Shown: positions 43,940 to 54,907, counted from the stretch's first letter. The stretch: 64,000 nucleotides of DNA from Herbihabitans rhizosphaerae (GCF_004216555.1 NZ_SGWQ01000001.1:555126-619125), one strand, 5' to 3'. A program made the numbers and translations. The notes: generated by a model from the sequence alone, not told the origin.

Positions 43940-43976
43940 CTCTCCCCCGGGCTCACTGGCCCGCTCGCGAGGAGAG
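43940..43976 (+). promoter_or_regulatory. Probable Shine-Dalgarno-sequestering hairpin of the riboswitch
   Basis: CTCTCC (43940-43945) is complementary to GGAGAG (43971-43976), the metE ribosome site. A nested CGGGC/GCCCG stem lies between them. Folding would hide the ribosome site, suggesting translational control. No terminator with a T-tract is visible. Confidence 0.6.
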
Positions 43977-43980
43977 AGCT

Positions 43981-46254
43981 GTGCACGACAAGCCCGCCAT
44001 TGGTTCGACCGTCCTCGGCTACCCCAGGATCGGCCCGCATCGCGAACTCAAGCGCGCGCTGGAGGCGTACTGGTCCGGTCGCGCCGGCCCAGACGCAGGC
44101 CCAGACGCGCTGGCCGACACCGCTCGGGAACTGCGCGCCGCGACGTCGATCGGGCTGGCCGAGTCGGGCCTGGATTCGGTGCCAGGCAACACGTTCTCCT
44201 ACTACGACCACGTGCTGGACACGGCAACGCTGTTCGACGCCGTGCCGCGCCGGTACCGCGAACTCGGTCTGTCCACAGTGGACACCTACTTCGCGATGGC
44301 GCGCGGCCGCGATCAGGTCGCGCCGCTGGAGCTGACCAAGTGGTTCGACACGAACTACCACTACCTGGTGCCCGAGATCGGCCCGGACACCGTGCCGCGC
44401 CTGGTGGGCGACAAGCCAGTGGCGGAGTTCGCCGAGGCGCTGCGGCTGGGCGTACTCACCCGCCCGGTGCTGCTCGGACCGGTGAGCTTTCTGTTGCTGG
44501 CCAAGCGATCCGCCGACGCGCCGGAGGACTTCGCGCCGCTGGACCTGTTGGACCGTCTGGTCGACTGCTACGCCGAACTGCTCGCCCGGCTGGACGCGGC
44601 GGGCGCTGCCTGGGTGCAGCTCGACGAGCCCGCGTTCTGCGCCGACCGGAGCGACGTGGAACTGCGCGCGCTGGGCGACGCGTACGCGCGGCTGACCGCC
44701 CGGCGGGACCGGCCCGCGATCCTGGTCGCCGGCTACTTCGGACCGTGGGGTGACGCGCTGCCTGTATTGGCGGACACCGGAATCGAGGCGGTGAGCGTCG
44801 ATCTGGTGTCCGCGCCCGAGACGGTCGACCAGATCGCCGGCATCGCGGGCCTGCGGGACAAGACCGTGGTGGCCGGCGTGGTCGACGGTCGCAACGTGTG
44901 GCGCACCGACCTGCCGGTGGCGCTGTCCCGGTGCGTGTCGCTGCTGGGGTCGGTCGGCGAGCTGGCGGTGTCCACGTCGTGCTCGCTGCTGCACGTGCCC
45001 TACGACCTGAACCTGGAGACGCGGCTCGACGACCGGCTGCGCGAGCGGCTGGCGTTCGCCCGGCAGAAGGTCGCCGAGGTGGCCCAGCTCGGACGTGCGC
45101 TGCGTGACCCGGACGCGGCACCGCTGTCCGCCGCGGTGGCCGGACCGTCCGGCCGGGACGATCGGGTGCACGCGCGGATCGCGGCACTGCGGCCGGAGCA
45201 TCTGCGCCGCGCGCCCTACCTCGCGCGGACCCAGGCTCAGCAGGCGCGGCTGGACCTGCCGCCACTCGCGACCACCACGATCGGGTCGTTCCCGCAGACG
45301 GCCGAGATCCGTCGCGCCCGAGCGGACCTTCGTGCCGGACGGGTCGACGACGACCGGTACACCGAGTTGATGCGCGCGGAGATCGAGCGCGTGATCCGGT
45401 TGCAGGAGCGGATCGGGTTGGACGTGCTGGTGCACGGCGAGCCGGAGCGCAACGACATGGTGCAGTACTTCGCCGAGCACCTCGACGGGTTCGCCGCGAC
45501 CGAGCACGGCTGGGTGCAGTCCTACGGTTCGCGGTGCGTACGACCGCCGGTGCTGTACGGCGACGTGTCCCGGCCGGCGCCGATCACCGTCGAGTGGAGC
45601 GGCTACGCGCAGTCGCTGACCGACAAGCCGGTCAAGGCGATGCTCACCGGGCCGGTCACGATCCTGGCCTGGTCGTTCGTGCGCGACGACCAGCCGCTGG
45701 CGGACACCGCGCGGCAGGTCGCGCTGGCGCTGCGCGACGAGGTCCGGGATCTCGAGGCCGCCGGCATCCGGATCGTGCAGGTCGACGAGCCGGCGCTGCG
45801 CGAACTGTTGCCGCTGCGTACGGCCGACCGGAGCGCGTACCTGGACTGGGCCGTGTCCGCGTTCCGGCTCGCCACCTCGGGAGTCGCTGTCTCCACGCAG
45901 ATCCACACCCATCTGTGCTACTCGGAGTTCGGCGATGTGATCGACGCGATCAACGCGCTGGACGCGGACGTCACCACGATCGAGGCGGCCCGGTCCCGCA
46001 TGGAGGTGCTGGACGACCTGCGGGCCATCGGGTTCGATCGCGGCGTCGGGCCGGGCGTCTACGACATCCACTCGCCTCGGGTGCCGGACGCAGCCGAGGT
46101 CACCGAGTTGCTCTCGGCGGCGGTGCGCGCCGTGCCGCGCGAGCGGCTGTGGGTGAATCCCGACTGCGGCCTGAAGACCCGGGGCTACGCCGAGGTCGAG
46201 CCGGCACTGCGCAACCTGGTCGCCGCCGCACGCCTTGTGCGGGAAGGGAAGTAG
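43981..46254 (+). CDS. metE: Cobalamin-independent methionine synthase
   Basis: The 757-residue enzyme methylates homocysteine from 5-methyltetrahydropteroyl-polyglutamate. The N-terminal half begins [25 protein letters not shown]. The catalytic half starts at [16 protein letters not shown], with zinc ligands in [11 protein letters not shown] (His, Cys), the Glu of the [10 protein letters not shown] region nearby, and the late Cys of [13 protein letters not shown] chose GTG 43981, which has GGAGAGA just upstream; the frame extends to 43870 inside the leader RNA. It is controlled by the cobalamin riboswitch. Confidence 0.96.
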   Translation: MHDKPAIGSTVLGYPRIGPHRELKRALEAYWSGRAGPDAGPDALADTARELRAATSIGLAESGLDSVPGNTFSYYDHVLDTATLFDAVPRRYRELGLSTVDTYFAMARGRDQVAPLELTKWFDTNYHYLVPEIGPDTVPRLVGDKPVAEFAEALRLGVLTRPVLLGPVSFLLLAKRSADAPEDFAPLDLLDRLVDCYAELLARLDAAGAAWVQLDEPAFCADRSDVELRALGDAYARLTARRDRPAILVAGYFGPWGDALPVLADTGIEAVSVDLVSAPETVDQIAGIAGLRDKTVVAGVVDGRNVWRTDLPVALSRCVSLLGSVGELAVSTSCSLLHVPYDLNLETRLDDRLRERLAFARQKVAEVAQLGRALRDPDAAPLSAAVAGPSGRDDRVHARIAALRPEHLRRAPYLARTQAQQARLDLPPLATTTIGSFPQTAEIRRARADLRAGRVDDDRYTELMRAEIERVIRLQERIGLDVLVHGEPERNDMVQYFAEHLDGFAATEHGWVQSYGSRCVRPPVLYGDVSRPAPITVEWSGYAQSLTDKPVKAMLTGPVTILAWSFVRDDQPLADTARQVALALRDEVRDLEAAGIRIVQVDEPALRELLPLRTADRSAYLDWAVSAFRLATSGVAVSTQIHTHLCYSEFGDVIDAINALDADVTTIEAARSRMEVLDDLRAIGFDRGVGPGVYDIHSPRVPDAAEVTELLSAAVRAVPRERLWVNPDCGLKTRGYAEVEPALRNLVAAARLVREGK

Positions 46255-46258
46255 CCGA

Positions 46259-46750
46259 CTACCCCACCTTGAGGAACACGCCGGTGAACGGTGGGTCCGG
46301 GGCGACGAGCCGCCACGCCTGGCCGGCCGGCTCCCGGAACCACCGTTCGTCGAACGCGGCGATGTCACCGTACCGCTCGCCGACCGGAACCTCGGTCAGC
46401 GAGCCTTCCGTGACGGCGTCACGGATCCACTTCTCGAACCGGGCGAACTCCGACGCCGACTCGAACCCGTGGATCTCCTCCCACTCCCGGACGACGGTGC
46501 CCGCGCCGCCGTTGGTGCCCGTGGCGCCGGCGAAGTACGCCGCGACGGCGGTCAGCCCGGCGAGCGACTCCTGGTCGATCTCCACCTCGTACTCGTCTAA
46601 CTGAGTGCACAGGTTCTCGTAGGCGACACCGAGTTCTCCGGCGTCGATCAGCTCGCCGACGCTGCGCACGTCGGACTCCGGCAACTCGCCGCCGACACGG
46701 TCGACGACCTGGCGCAGCACGATCTCCGCCTCGGCGTAGGTGCCGGCCAT
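46259..46750 (-). CDS. MafI-like immunity protein for the EndoU toxin
   Basis: The 163-residue acidic protein contains GELPESDVRSVGELIDAGELGVAYENLCTQLDEYEVEIDQESLAGL, which resembles the MafI family of immunity proteins. The C-terminal half (FARFEKWIRDAVTEGSLTEVPVG and WRLVAPDPPFTGVFLKV) is a second conserved-looking segment. ATG 46750 shares one base with the stop of the toxin gene (TGATG), the classic toxin-immunity coupling. It should bind and block the EndoU domain in the producing cell. GTG 46753 is an alternative start. Confidence 0.75.
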   Translation of the reverse strand: MAGTYAEAEIVLRQVVDRVGGELPESDVRSVGELIDAGELGVAYENLCTQLDEYEVEIDQESLAGLTAVAAYFAGATGTNGGAGTVVREWEEIHGFESASEFARFEKWIRDAVTEGSLTEVPVGERYGDIAAFDERWFREPAGQAWRLVAPDPPFTGVFLKVG

Positions 46751-49700
46751 CACGGCACCGGGTGAGCGGTGATGATGCCTTCACCGCCGGGTTCGACGAT
46801 CACTTTGATCTTCACTCCGTCTCGTGTTCCGATGACCTCGTAGCGCACCGGGGCGCCAGCCTTGGTGTGCGTGGCACCGGGCTTTCCGGTGAGCTGCGTC
46901 CACCGCAGCGTCGGGTCGGTCGCGATGTCGGACACCACGCCCAACACCTTGTCACCCGTCCACCCCTGAGGGAACGGTGTCTTGCCCGGCAGCCCCGGCC
47001 ACAGGTGCCCGCCGCCGGTGCCGTCACCGAACAGGATGTGCTTGATCCGCGCGGGGCTGACCAGGTTGACCCAGGGCGTGCCGCGGACGAAGCTACCGCG
47101 TGCGGTGACCCAGCCTGGGTCGACACGGGGCACGACCACCTGGTTGCCGCCGCCGACCAGCCTGCGCTGCGGTGCCGCCGCACCCTCGTAGAACGTGGTG
47201 CCCGGCGGAACCTTGATCTCGACCCAGTTGGTGGCGTTGTTGCCCCACTTGGGATCCAGCGCACTGTCCACAATGGACTGAGTGGGGCCGGCCGGCTTCT
47301 CCCTGGTCCAGAAACCGCCGATCTCCCGTGCCGATCCGCCGAACACCCGGTACAACGTGGTCGGCTTGTCCGACACGACGCCTCGATAGCTCCCGCCGCG
47401 GAACGTGTCGGCGGTGCTTGCCGGCAGCGGGCCCTTGGTCAACGGGCCGTACTGGACGACGCGCGGCGCCAGGGTGTCGACGATGGCGCCAGTGCCGTCC
47501 ACGACGAACCGCGGCTGCGGCCGGACCGGCTGGGTGTACTGCGCCGCCCGGTCGCCGTAGATCCGGCCGCGGCCGAGAACTCGGTTGATGAACGAGAAGT
47601 CCGCCGCGCTGGCGGCACCGAGGCTCCTCGGCTTCGTGCCGGCCTTGGTGAGTGCCTCGGCGATCTTCGACCCGACATAGACCGCCTTGCCGGCCGGCGT
47701 GGTCGGCCGCTCCACCATGATCGGATCCAGCTGGGCCGCGGCGTCGGCCTTGGCGCGCAGTTCGGCCATCGACCGAGGCTGCTCGGTGTAGGAGATCGGG
47801 TTGCGCGGCGGACCGAGCGGCTTGCCGTCGACCCAGATCGGGTCCTTCGGGCTCTTGCGGAACGCCCGGTCCTTGGCGGCCTGCTCGGCCAGCGTGGGCG
47901 CGTTGTCCCGGAACGCCGGCAACGGGTTGGACTTCGGCGACCCGCCGGCGGTGGGCTTGCCCGCGCCCTCCGGGACGTAGAGCCCGGACGGCGTGCGGGC
48001 GAACCCGGTCGGGTTGTCCGGCGCGTACAGCCCGGACGGCCTGCGGGTGAACCCGGCCGGCGCACCCGGCACGTACAGCGGCGACTTGCCTGCCGCGGCG
48101 GGCCGCGCGGCGGCGGCGGGCACGGTCGCCTTTCCGCCCTTGAGCGCCTTCAACGGGGTGAACAACAGCACGGTGCCGATGTCATTGGTAATGGCGTTCG
48201 CGCGGTCGTTCTTGTATTCCGGGGAATCCCACGGCGCCTGGAGCGGATTGCCGTCGAAGAATCCCCGCCGGCCGGCACGAACGTCGTCCTGGATGAAGTT
48301 CACACCGGTCTTGCGGACACCTTCGACGATTCCGCCGAGGAACGGCTGATTACGGACGATCTTTCCCCACAGGTCCTCGGTGGGTTGACCGTTCGCGTCG
48401 ACCTTGGTGTTCCACCGGTCGGCGTACTGCCACTCGCCCGTCACCGCCGACTTGGCCAGATTGAAACCGTCCTCGTAGATGTAGTACTGATTCCGCACGA
48501 GGGCGCCGGCGGCGTGGGGCAGCGCACCGCCCAGGTTGCGGCCGACGTCCCCGAGCAGCTGCCGCGGGTCGTTGCGCAGGTCGGCGGGGACCTGCGGCCG
48601 AGTGGGCGGCGGCTGCTCGCTGTTCCACCGGAACAGGTTGCCCAGCTCCTGGCCGAGGGCGTCGGTGAAGCCGTCGGCCACGAACTTCGGTACGGCGATC
48701 GGGCCGAGCGGGATCGGCCTGTTCTGCTCGATCGCCTTTCCGATGAGTTCCGTGGCGAACTTGTCCCGGTCCGCCTGCGAAAGGTCGGACTTGTGCAACT
48801 GTTCGGCGAGGACAGTCGGGTCGATGTGCTCGGGAAGGCGTGCTTTCAGCTGGTCGACCGTCTTCGCCCCGACGAAGATCTCGTCGATGGTCTCGGCCAA
48901 CTGCGGATTGCGGGCACCGAATTCGCCGGCCCACTGTTTCGGAGTGGAGTAGTCCACCCGCGTCCCCGCGACGAAATCGGCATTCGGACCGAGTGCGGAA
49001 TCGCCTTGCGGGTTGAGGCGCTTGGCGAACGGACCGGTGTAGCCGTCCCATTCCGGCGCGGCGGCCGCGGACCGCAGCGCGCGGGAGATGGCACCCGGGT
49101 TCTGGCCGTTGTTGCCCAGCCACACCTGCTCGTTCGGCGCACCGCCCGCCAGCGTGTCCGCGACCGTCTTCCGCGCCGCGTCCAACCGGCCGGCGGAGGC
49201 CTCGAAGACACCGCGGTAGGCGTCGACCGACTTCGGGTCGAGCGTCGACGCCTTGCCGGCGATGCCCGCGGCGATCTGGCTGTCCAGGTTCAGCGCTTCC
49301 GCGGTGACCACGCTGGACGCGGGGTCGAGCACGTCGGTGTCGTGCCCGTTGATGTACCCGGGGACGGCGGCACCGGCGATGCGGTCGTTGCTGATCTTGC
49401 GGGAGGCCGCGTCGAGGCCCTCGTCCAGTCCCGGTCGCGCCTCGCCGCCGGCCGGGGTCAGCAGCTCCTTCGGCGTGTCCCAGGTGGCCGTCTTGCCGTT
49501 GCGCAGCCGGGCGACGCCACTGCCGACCGGCCCGCCGTTCGACCCCGCATCCTCGGTGGTGACCTGCCCCTTCTTGCCGATGATCGGCCGCTGATAGCCG
49601 GCACCAGCGACCGGCTTGCCGTTCTGGTCGACCTGCGGGGCATAGGTCTGGTGGGACAGCTCGCCGTTCTTGTCGATCGCGGTGACGCCGGAGTGTGACG

Positions 49701-52215
49701 CCGCGTTGGTGCCGCCACCGGTCACGGTCTTGCCGCGCGAGGTCACGCTGCGCTCGAAGCTCTTGTTGTTCTTGCCGGACTGCTGCAGTCGTGCCCCGTT
49801 CGGCCCGGTGGAGCCACCCAGCTCGCAGATGCCGTCGTCGCAGCCGCCCTTGGCCGAGGAACCCTTGCCGTCACTGACATCCGCGCCGGCCTTGCCGCCC
49901 TCGCTCACCTGCGCGACGTAGGCGCGGTTGCCCTCGACCCTGCTGCTGCCCTTGACCCGGGTCGCGCCCTCGGACTTGCCGCCGGCGGTGGCGCCGGTCT
50001 TCTCGTTGGTCGCCCGGTGCTCGGTGCAGCCATCGCAGTCGGCCTGAGCCTTCTTGGCGTCGATCTTCGTGCCGCCCTTGCCGCCCACCACGGTCGCGGT
50101 CTTGGCGCCGAGGCGGGAGTCCTGCCGGGTCGTCTTGTCGCCCGGCGACGTCTCGAGCTTGTCGTCGGTGATCGACGTGCGGCCGCCGCCCTTGAGGTCG
50201 ACCTTGGCGCCGCCCTTCTTGTTGGATCCCGTCGGCGAGCAGTCGTCGCCGCAGTCAGCCTTGACGCCCTTGTTGTCGACGGTCACCGTCGACTTGCCGG
50301 GCACCCGGAGCGTCGTCTTGCCCTTCTTGCCCTCGTTGTCGCACGGCCCGGAGCCGCAGTCGCCGGTGATCGTCCCGTCGGTCTTCTGGGTGACGCTGCT
50401 GCCGGAACCGGTGTTGGTGACCGACTTGTCGCCCGAGCTGACCGTGTGCCTCGGCTTCCTCGTTCCCGGATCCCGGGTCACTCCGGCCTTGATGTCCTTG
50501 CCGTTGGAGCCCTTCGCGGTGGAACCCGTGTCACACGGGCCGATGCAGAAGTCCTCGTCGGTCTTGCCGTCGCCGCCGGTGGCCCGCGTCGTGGACAGGT
50601 CGTGGGTCTTCACGCCCCACGGGGTGCCGTAGGTGAGCGTCTTGGTCTCGGCGTGTGCGGTGTCCTTCTGACTTCCCGGCGGCGGGGCCTTGTCGCCGCC
50701 CTGCTGCTTCGTCGGCTGCCTGGTCGTGGCCGACTTGCCATTGGTGTTGGACACCGGGCGCACGACGCCGGCCTTGCCGCCGGGGCTGTTCCTCAGTGCC
50801 GCCGCCGCGTGCCCGGGGTTGACCGGCGCGCTCGGGGTCTTCGTGCCAGCGTTGGCCGTGTTCACCACGCCAGCCTTCCCACCGGGGCTGTTCCTCAGCG
50901 CCGCCGCCGCATGCCCGGCCTTGTTGACGGGGGTGCTCGCGGTCTTGGTGCCCGTGCTGGCGGTACTCACCGCGCCGGCTCGCCCGCCCGGGCTGTTGCG
51001 AAGCGACGCGGACTGGCCAGCGTTCGCAGGGGTCTTCTTGTCGCCGGTGTTCGCGGTGCGTGCCGGACTCGCGGCAGCCGTCTTCGTACCGTTGGCCGTA
51101 CCCGCCACACCGGCTTTCCCACCTGGGCTGTTGCGGAGGGACGCCGCAGCCGCCTTGCCATCCTTACCAGCGGTGTTGCTGTCCGTGGCGGTGGTCTTGG
51201 TAGCAGCGGTCTTCGCACCAGCCACACCAGACTTCCCACCCGGACTGTTCCTGAGCGACGCCGCAGCCGCCTTGCCATCCTTACCAGCGGTGTTGCTGTC
51301 CGTGGCGGTGGTCTTGGTAGCGGCAGTCTTCGCACCAGCCACACCAGACTTCCCACCAGGACTGTTCCTGAGCGACGCCGCAGCCGCCTTGCCATCCTTA
51401 CCAGCGGTGTTGCTGTTCGTGGCGGTGGTCTTGGTAGCGGCAGTCTTCGCACCAGCCACACCAGACTTCCCACCAGGACTATTGCGAAGCGACGCCGCAG
51501 CCGCCTTGCCATCCTTACCGGTCGGCGTACCGGACTTGCCGCCGGCGGGTGTCGCGCCCTTCTGACCGCCGCTGGCAGTCGACTTGGTGACCGGCCGCGC
51601 GCCCGACTTGTCGCCCGTTCCGTTGGACGACGTGGATCCCTTGCCGGCGGCCGTCGTCTTCGCGTTCTTCGTCGTGCCGTTCCCGCCGCCCTTTGCGGGA
51701 CCGCTCGAGGCCGTCGAGGTGGACTTCTTGTTGTTGGCCGTCGATGCCGTCGCCTTCTTGCCGCTACTGGACGACGAGGTCGGTGTCGACTTCTTGCTGC
51801 TGGCGGTCGATGCCGTCGCCTTCTTGCCACTGCTGCTCGAGGACGAGGACTTCTTGGCGCCGCCACCGGAGGGCGTGGACTTCTTGGCGCCGCTGCTACT
51901 GGGCGCCGCCTTCTTACTCGCGCCGCCGCTTGGCGCTGCGCCCTTCGCCGCCGCCACCGCCTGTGGGGCGTTGTTCGTGACCGCGGAGCCAAACAAGGTG
52001 ATCACGATCGCCGCGAACGCACCCGCGAGCGAGTACATCAAGATCCGGCCGAGTGAGAGGGACCCGCGGCCGCGATCAGCCGCGAGTGCCGTCCCCGGCG
52101 CGGGCCCGAGATGTCTCGACAGATCCGCGTTGCCCCACAGTCGGAACAAGAACCAGAGGAAACCTGCGGCCAGAACGACGCACCAGATGAGCGGGAACAG
52201 TAAATACCAATCCAT
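46750..52215 (-). CDS. 1821-residue membrane-anchored polymorphic toxin with C-terminal EndoU RNase domain
   Basis: The N-terminus has two hydrophobic segments ([22 protein letters not shown] and a second near 55-80). An Ala/Ser/Lys/Thr-rich stalk to about 420 includes seven LRNSPGG repeats. A Gly/Lys/Asp-rich region with paired cysteines (Cx[26 protein letters not shown]) follows, then a middle domain. A TNT- or ART-like segment ([54 protein letters not shown]) precedes the end. The last 100 residues are Endo[39 protein letters not shown], then [25 protein letters not shown]. It is probably exported for contact-dependent killing; the route is unknown. Confidence 0.85.
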   Translation of the reverse strand: MDWYLLFPLIWCVVLAAGFLWFLFRLWGNADLSRHLGPAPGTALAADRGRGSLSLGRILMYSLAGAFAAIVITLFGSAVTNNAPQAVAAAKGAAPSGGASKKAAPSSSGAKKSTPSGGGAKKSSSSSSSGKKATASTASSKKSTPTSSSSSGKKATASTANNKKSTSTASSGPAKGGGNGTTKNAKTTAAGKGSTSSNGTGDKSGARPVTKSTASGGQKGATPAGGKSGTPTGKDGKAAAASLRNSPGGKSGVAGAKTAATKTTATNSNTAGKDGKAAAASLRNSPGGKSGVAGAKTAATKTTATDSNTAGKDGKAAAASLRNSPGGKSGVAGAKTAATKTTATDSNTAGKDGKAAAASLRNSPGGKAGVAGTANGTKTAAASPARTANTGDKKTPANAGQSASLRNSPGGRAGAVSTASTGTKTASTPVNKAGHAAAALRNSPGGKAGVVNTANAGTKTPSAPVNPGHAAAALRNSPGGKAGVVRPVSNTNGKSATTRQPTKQQGGDKAPPPGSQKDTAHAETKTLTYGTPWGVKTHDLSTTRATGGDGKTDEDFCIGPCDTGSTAKGSNGKDIKAGVTRDPGTRKPRHTVSSGDKSVTNTGSGSSVTQKTDGTITGDCGSGPCDNEGKKGKTTLRVPGKSTVTVDNKGVKADCGDDCSPTGSNKKGGAKVDLKGGGRTSITDDKLETSPGDKTTRQDSRLGAKTATVVGGKGGTKIDAKKAQADCDGCTEHRATNEKTGATAGGKSEGATRVKGSSRVEGNRAYVAQVSEGGKAGADVSDGKGSSAKGGCDDGICELGGSTGPNGARLQQSGKNNKSFERSVTSRGKTVTGGGTNAASHSGVTAIDKNGELSHQTYAPQVDQNGKPVAGAGYQRPIIGKKGQVTTEDAGSNGGPVGSGVARLRNGKTATWDTPKELLTPAGGEARPGLDEGLDAASRKISNDRIAGAAVPGYINGHDTDVLDPASSVVTAEALNLDSQIAAGIAGKASTLDPKSVDAYRGVFEASAGRLDAARKTVADTLAGGAPNEQVWLGNNGQNPGAISRALRSAAAAPEWDGYTGPFAKRLNPQGDSALGPNADFVAGTRVDYSTPKQWAGEFGARNPQLAETIDEIFVGAKTVDQLKARLPEHIDPTVLAEQLHKSDLSQADRDKFATELIGKAIEQNRPIPLGPIAVPKFVADGFTDALGQELGNLFRWNSEQPPPTRPQVPADLRNDPRQLLGDVGRNLGGALPHAAGALVRNQYYIYEDGFNLAKSAVTGEWQYADRWNTKVDANGQPTEDLWGKIVRNQPFLGGIVEGVRKTGVNFIQDDVRAGRRGFFDGNPLQAPWDSPEYKNDRANAITNDIGTVLLFTPLKALKGGKATVPAAAARPAAAGKSPLYVPGAPAGFTRRPSGLYAPDNPTGFARTPSGLYVPEGAGKPTAGGSPKSNPLPAFRDNAPTLAEQAAKDRAFRKSPKDPIWVDGKPLGPPRNPISYTEQPRSMAELRAKADAAAQLDPIMVERPTTPAGKAVYVGSKIAEALTKAGTKPRSLGAASAADFSFINRVLGRGRIYGDRAAQYTQPVRPQPRFVVDGTGAIVDTLAPRVVQYGPLTKGPLPASTADTFRGGSYRGVVSDKPTTLYRVFGGSAREIGGFWTREKPAGPTQSIVDSALDPKWGNNATNWVEIKVPPGTTFYEGAAAPQRRLVGGGNQVVVPRVDPGWVTARGSFVRGTPWVNLVSPARIKHILFGDGTGGGHLWPGLPGKTPFPQGWTGDKVLGVVSDIATDPTLRWTQLTGKPGATHTKAGAPVRYEVIGTRDGVKIKVIVEPGGEGIITAHPVP
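51121..51515 (-). repeat. 117-bp tandem repeats in the toxin gene
   Basis: The segment CTTGCCATCCTTACC recurs at 51154, 51271, 51388 and 51505, exactly 117 bp apart, with near-identical sequence between. It encodes the 39-residue unit containing [17 protein letters not shown]. More diverged copies continue to about 50770. The near identity implies recent expansion or homogenisation. Confidence 0.9.
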
Positions 52216-52261
52216 GACGGTATTCCTTCGCGGCTAAATGACGTGCACGGACGGGACGGCG

Positions 52262-52702
52262 CTACCGCTTGCTGCAGATCTTCTTGGCGGCTTTCTTGCT
52301 CGCCTTGTGCACCACGTGTTCCGAGTTCTTCTTCGCGATGTACTTCACCGGCTTGACCGTCTTCTTCTGGACCGTGCAGGTGCACACCTGCTTGCGAATC
52401 GGCTTGCGCACGATCCGCTTGCGCTGCACCGCCGTTGTCGCCTTCTTCGCCGGCGCCTTGACCACCGGCGGCGGTGGCGCGGGCGTGGGAGGCGGCGCGG
52501 GCAGCGGGCCGGGTACCGCAGCCGGCTGAACCGGGGCCGGTGCCACCGGAGCGGGCGCCGCGGACGCCGGTGTCGGCGAGCCGAACCAGTTCAAGGTGAT
52601 CGCCGCGGTCATCATCAGCCCGAATACCGCGAGGGCACCGACGATCCACGCGGTGATCGACATGCGGCTGGGTGCCGCTTCGGGTTCGCTGCGCTCGTGC
52701 AC
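52262..52702 (-). CDS. Small membrane protein with Pro/Ala linker and Lys-rich tail
   Basis: The 146-residue protein has one transmembrane segment (MSITAWIVGALAVFGLMMTAAITLNW). A proline/alanine-rich linker follows, then a strongly basic C-terminus (KAPAKKATTAVQRKRIVRKPIRKQVCTCTVQKKTVKPV) with a CTC cysteine pair. GTG 52702 is preceded by AGGAGG at 5 nt. It lies 46 bp upstream of the toxin gene in the same direction and shares its TM-plus-low-complexity style, so it may assist surface display or export. No known domain is seen. Confidence 0.7.
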   Translation of the reverse strand: MHERSEPEAAPSRMSITAWIVGALAVFGLMMTAAITLNWFGSPTPASAAPAPVAPAPVQPAAVPGPLPAPPPTPAPPPPVVKAPAKKATTAVQRKRIVRKPIRKQVCTCTVQKKTVKPVKYIAKKNSEHVVHKASKKAAKKICSKR

Positions 52703-52828
52703 GACTGCCTCCTGGCTCCGGTCGAACAAGCTCGGCGAATCGTGCGTGCGTGCGGTTACCTCATGGTCAAGAGGCACCATGAACTGATCATGAAAACTCG
52801 CCGAAGAGCGCCTTGACCTGCGGCTTTG

Positions 52829-53395
52829 TCAGTAATGGCGAATGCCGGCCAGGAGGGTTCGGGCCCAGGGTGCGTCGACCTGATCGACGCCCATCGCGAT
52901 CAGTGCGTTGCACAGCAGGCCGCGGGCGAAGAAATTCTGGATCGCCGCGTCGTCCGCACCGGATACCGCCCGCACGTATTCGACTTCCTTGGCGTAGGTG
53001 TCGCGAATCGCGGCGCCGATGGCGGGTTCGCTGGCCGCGCACTTGGCCTGGGTGAGGACCAGCAGCAGGTCCTTGTCGACGATCAGCCGCGCATAGGCGC
53101 CGCCCAGCGCATGGAGCACGGCCGCCGGGTCGCTGCCGTTCGCGGCCGCCGCGGCATCGGCGAACACTTCGCGGATCCGCAGCGAGCAGTGTTCGATCAC
53201 GGCCACGAACAGCGCTTCCTTGTCCGGGAAAAGCCGGTAGACGTACGCCTGGGAAATGCCGGCGGCCTTGGCCACCTCGGTCGTCGTCGTCCCGTAGTAG
53301 CCACGCGCGGCGAACGCCCCGATGGCGGTTCGCAGAACCGTCTCGCGGCGTTCGTCCGCGGTGGAAAGTCGACGACCGGTGGAAGAGCTGCCCAT
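52829..53395 (-). CDS. TetR-family regulator
   Basis: The 188-residue protein has a clear TetR region (RRETVLRTAIGAFAARGYYGTTTTEVAKAAGISQAYVYRLFPDKEALFVAVIEH). The ligand domain includes LLLVLTQAKCAASEPAIGAAIRDTYAKEVEYV. ATG 53395 is chosen; the longer frame adds MISH. An operator-like site (53397-53414) touches its start and is nearly repeated upstream of the hydrolase gene at 54907, so both are probably its targets. Confidence 0.9.
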   Translation of the reverse strand: MGSSSTGRRLSTADERRETVLRTAIGAFAARGYYGTTTTEVAKAAGISQAYVYRLFPDKEALFVAVIEHCSLRIREVFADAAAAANGSDPAAVLHALGGAYARLIVDKDLLLVLTQAKCAASEPAIGAAIRDTYAKEVEYVRAVSGADDAAIQNFFARGLLCNALIAMGVDQVDAPWARTLLAGIRHY

Positions 53396-53396
53396 G

Positions 53397-53414
53397 TGAC
53401 TAATCAATCACTTA
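53397..53414. promoter_or_regulatory. Predicted TetR operator TGACTAATCAATCACTTA
   Basis: This 18-bp partly palindromic, A/T-rich site directly precedes the TetR start. It matches 14 of 18 positions with the site at 54992-55009. Confidence 0.6.
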
Positions 53415-53446
53415 CTGCCCGCCGGCCGCAAAAGGAACGGTGTCGG

Positions 53447-54907
53447 TCAGTCGGTGCAGAGCGTGCCCGGCGCGGGCAGCCGACGGTCGACCATGTACAC
53501 GTCCACGGCCTGCCGCACGCACGGCGACAGCTGGTACATCGAGTAGTCCTCGCCGTCACGGGACAGCACGACGCTGCCGGGCAGCGTGGCCGACAGGCCG
53601 AAGCCCCACGAGTAGGCGGCGGAGGACTGGTGGGTGGACTGGACGATCAGCGCGGGCGGCGCGTCGCGCACCGGCTTGGTGACAGGTTGGGCGGCTGGGG
53701 CCGGCCAGCCCTGGCAGCCCGCCACGGTCCGCCAGCCGAGCACGGCGCCGCCGAGATGCGGGGACAGCTGCTTGGCCATCCGCGCCAGCTGGGTGAACTC
53801 GGCGAAGTTCGTGGCCGCACGCGGGGTGTCCACACAGGAGTGGGCCTGCGCCTGGACGAAGTCCAGTGTCTTGTCGTTCACGCGGGTGAAGCCCGACGCG
53901 TCGCCGTCGATCGCCTTCTTGATCACCTGGGCCGCCTTCGGCCAGTAAAGCTTGAGATTGAGCAAGTCCTGCATGGCCGAGCGGATGTCCTCGCCGTTCA
54001 CCGTGCGGCCGGGGACGGTGGTGGGGATGGGCTCGCGGTCGGCCCTGGCCACGAGCTGGTCGAACACGGCCGCCACGTCCTGCCCGGCCAGCACGCACGT
54101 GGCGTCGGTGCGACACCATGCGGCGAACCGGTTGAACGAGTCCTCCGCCGCGCCGATCTCGCTCGCCAGTCGAGCCGCCGGCGGCAGGCTGTCGTCCAAC
54201 GCGCTGTCGGTGAACAGGGTGCGCAGCCGCCCGGGGAACAGCTGGGCGTAGGTCTTGCCGAGCACGGCGCTCCACTCGATGCCGTACCAGTCGAGCTGCC
54301 GTTCACCCAGCCCGATCCGGACCGCCTCCATGTCGCGTGCGGTGTTCGCCAGATCCAGGTTCGCCAGCAACGCTTTGTCCTCGCACGCCGCGGCGAGCGC
54401 CCGGTTGTTGTCCACCAGCGCCTGATACCCCGCGTCGGTGACCGGGAAATGTGTCACCCCCGGCGCGCGCTGCGGCAGGCCGCCACAGGTCGTCGGCGTA
54501 CTGTGGCCGATCCCGCGCGGGTCGACCGCCACGAGGTCGAACCGCTTCGCCAGCACCGAGTCCTGGATGCCGCCGTTGGGCCCCAGCGCGTAACGCAGTT
54601 GCTCGATGCTCGACCTGCCCGCGCCGTTGTTGAGCATCAGGCTGCCCACCCGCCGCGCCGGATCGTCGGCCTTGCGCCGAACCAGCGACAGCGAGATCTG
54701 GCCCGATCTGGGACGCTCCCAGTTCACCGGGACCTGCGTCGTGCCGCAGTCCAGTCCCTGGAAGTACGGCTCCTGGCACGGCTGCCAGCTGATCCGGGTG
54801 GACGTCGGAGCGGCCTCCTGCGCGGCTTCTTGTGCGGTGGCCCCTGGCACCGCCCCCAGCATCGCGGCAGTGGCCAGGCCGACGGCGGCCGACTTGATAG
54901 CGATCAT
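53447..54907 (-). CDS. Secreted S33-type alpha/beta-hydrolase homologue lacking the catalytic triad
   Basis: The 486-residue protein has a signal peptide (ending GATAQEA) and the overall layout of SlpD/tripeptidyl-aminopeptidase-type hydrolases (WQPCQEPYFQGLDCGTTQVPVNWERP, VDPRGIGHSTPTTC). The nucleophile elbow, GYSYGS in the nearby paralogue, reads YGIEWSA here, with Glu in place of Ser. The Asp site (RRDPVTP in the paralogue) reads QSTHQSSAA, and the His site (GSGHGVY) reads RDGEDYSMY. The oxyanion region is NNGAGRSS rather than NPGGPGGSG. It is probably a binding pseudoenzyme. Confidence 0.85.
   Translation of the reverse strand: MIAIKSAAVGLATAAMLGAVPGATAQEAAQEAAPTSTRISWQPCQEPYFQGLDCGTTQVPVNWERPRSGQISLSLVRRKADDPARRVGSLMLNNGAGRSSIEQLRYALGPNGGIQDSVLAKRFDLVAVDPRGIGHSTPTTCGGLPQRAPGVTHFPVTDAGYQALVDNNRALAAACEDKALLANLDLANTARDMEAVRIGLGERQLDWYGIEWSAVLGKTYAQLFPGRLRTLFTDSALDDSLPPAARLASEIGAAEDSFNRFAAWCRTDATCVLAGQDVAAVFDQLVARADREPIPTTVPGRTVNGEDIRSAMQDLLNLKLYWPKAAQVIKKAIDGDASGFTRVNDKTLDFVQAQAHSCVDTPRAATNFAEFTQLARMAKQLSPHLGGAVLGWRTVAGCQGWPAPAAQPVTKPVRDAPPALIVQSTHQSSAAYSWGFGLSATLPGSVVLSRDGEDYSMYQLSPCVRQAVDVYMVDRRLPAPGTLCTD

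Noticed and set aside
46762-49698. 978-codon open frame antisense to the toxin gene
   Set aside because: It is the GC-rich shadow of the toxin frame; the sense strand has EndoU and repeat structure, while this frame shows no domain.
50017-52056. 679-codon frame antisense to the toxin stalk
   Set aside because: It arises from low-complexity repeats of the sense gene; its composition is Arg/Leu/Gly noise.
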